Positions 29,267 to 29,807 of a stretch of 29,807 nucleotides of DNA are shown piece by piece (positions within the stretch are counted from its first letter, which is position 1; each line of letters starts with the position of its first letter). Under the pieces are notes generated by a model. It saw only the letters and a list, made by a program, of their open reading frames with translations, was not told the origin of the DNA and ran no database searches. This DNA comes from Caryophanales bacterium UBA7476 (GTDB taxonomy: Bacteria; Bacillota_I; Bacilli_A; RF39; UBA660). The position numbers and the translations under genes are program-made. The stretch is taken from NCBI GenBank assembly GCA_002477275.1, contig DLOU01000011.1, positions 20,959 through 50,765 of the forward strand, in the 5' to 3' direction.

Positions 29267-29693
29267 ATTTATTAATCATATTTAATAAGTTGATTTTAAA
29301 CATATCTCTTTCAGGATCTTTTTTAGAAATCATTACACCTTTATATGTAGAAAGCTCTGCTCTATGTCCTTCATCTAATATTCCTTCTGGAGTAATATTA
29401 GTTAAAAGAATAATTTTCTTATCTAAATAAACAGTATAATGTAATCTTATTTCACCATGAACTTTAGTAAACATTTCATCAGTAGGAAGTTTTAACTCAT
29501 AACTTTTAGTTTTAAGTTTTTTATCTTCTTTAATTAATTCTCCTAAGAATTCTCCTTTACGAAGTTTAGGATAGTAATCAAATGTTAATCTTTTATAAGC
29601 TAACATGTTATATTTTCTTACTGATCTTTCTTTCTTTCTAAAATCATTCTCATCTAAATATTCAAATATATACATATTTCCCATTTCGGCCAT
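29265..29693 (-). CDS. Conserved hypothetical protein
   Basis: A 142-residue soluble protein that I do not recognise. It opens MAEMGNMYIFEYLDENDFRK and contains YKRLTFDYYPKLRKGEFLGE, TKVHGEIRLHYTVYLDKKII and HRAELSTYKGVMISK. The alternating strands and turns suggest a small beta-rich domain; there is no membrane segment or known motif. GGGGGACG precedes the ATG at 29693. It has a consensus promoter with a leader of about 45 bases and a terminator at its stop. It could be co-transcribed with the small membrane protein by readthrough. The function is unknown. Confidence 0.6.
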   Translation of the reverse strand: MAEMGNMYIFEYLDENDFRKKERSVRKYNMLAYKRLTFDYYPKLRKGEFLGELIKEDKKLKTKSYELKLPTDEMFTKVHGEIRLHYTVYLDKKIILLTNITPEGILDEGHRAELSTYKGVMISKKDPERDMFKINLLNMINK

Positions 29694-29742
29694 TTCAACG
29701 TCCCCCTTTTCGTCTCAATACCTTATCTCTCAAAGTACACAT

Positions 29743-29771
29743 ATTATAGCATAAAATAGGTATTTTGTCAA
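29743..29771 (-). promoter_or_regulatory. Consensus promoter of the 29265-29693 gene
   Basis: Minus-strand TTGACA (29766-29771), a 17-base spacer and TATAAT (29743-29748): a full match at optimal spacing. Confidence 0.9.
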
Positions 29772-29807
29772 ATTTTTTCTTTATTTTGATGTAGTAAACT
29801 AGATGTG

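Noticed and set aside
1..29807. CRISPR array or integron-type attC repeats between cassette-like genes
   Set aside because: No regularly spaced repeats were seen anywhere, including between the acetyltransferase and kinase genes.

Overview
The window is very AT-rich, roughly 70% or more A+T by eye. Genes are tightly packed, with Shine-Dalgarno sites of the GGAGG type and sigma-A promoters of the TTGACA-N17-TATAAT type. Stops are mostly TAA with some TAG, and TGA is used as a stop at 11501, so I read it with the standard bacterial code. The tRNA genes encode CCA, and tRNA-Ile2(CAU) looks like the Bacillus/Mycoplasma form. This fits a low-GC Bacillota (a Bacilli- or Clostridia-like, perhaps uncultured gut organism); I cannot name the species. 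Almost everything is on the minus strand; only the ABC transporter at 21687-23426 is on the plus strand.

Region A (1-9718, minus): one long unit starts at a near-perfect promoter (9690-9718). It passes through a 24-codon leader ORF and an intrinsic terminator that can pair with the leader ORF. It then runs through about eleven overlapping or abutting genes to the window edge. The cargo is dominated by small-molecule-modifying enzymes: a double aminoglycoside-phosphotransferase fusion, five GNAT acetyltransferases, an ANT-type nucleotidyltransferase, an AAC(6')-Ie-like acetyltransferase, an APH-type kinase, an HD hydrolase and a P-loop kinase. It looks like a drug-modification operon behind a translation-sensing attenuator.

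Region B (9724-15611, minus): a nine-gene operon of NAD and nucleotide metabolism. The order is pnuC, a nucleoside deoxyribosyltransferase-like gene, purA, a dNMP-kinase-like gene, a Zn-phospholipase-like gene, an NrtR-like regulator with a degenerate Nudix box, rdgB, an ECF-like sigma factor and an unknown partner. Two matching 21-bp palindromes flank the -35 and cover the -10 of pnuC, and are probably the operators of the NrtR-like protein.

Region C (15627-21383, minus): single genes with their own signals. They are a transglutaminase-like protein, a Pr6Pr-like membrane protein, a DUF2798 membrane protein behind a long structured leader/terminator, an ASCH protein, a frameshifted hypothetical, a Nudix hydrolase and a large GNAT-like protein. 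A structured non-coding stretch separates it from the divergent ABC exporter.

Region D (about 23.4-28.26 kb, minus): a mobilizable or integrative element with a KilA-N gene, a MobV/Pre relaxase, a hairpin-rich candidate oriT, and a large serine recombinase behind its own 25-codon leader ORF and attenuator. Region E (28.26-29.8 kb): a small CxxC protein, tRNA-Leu(UAG), tRNA-Ile2(CAU) and two unknown genes with a clear promoter.
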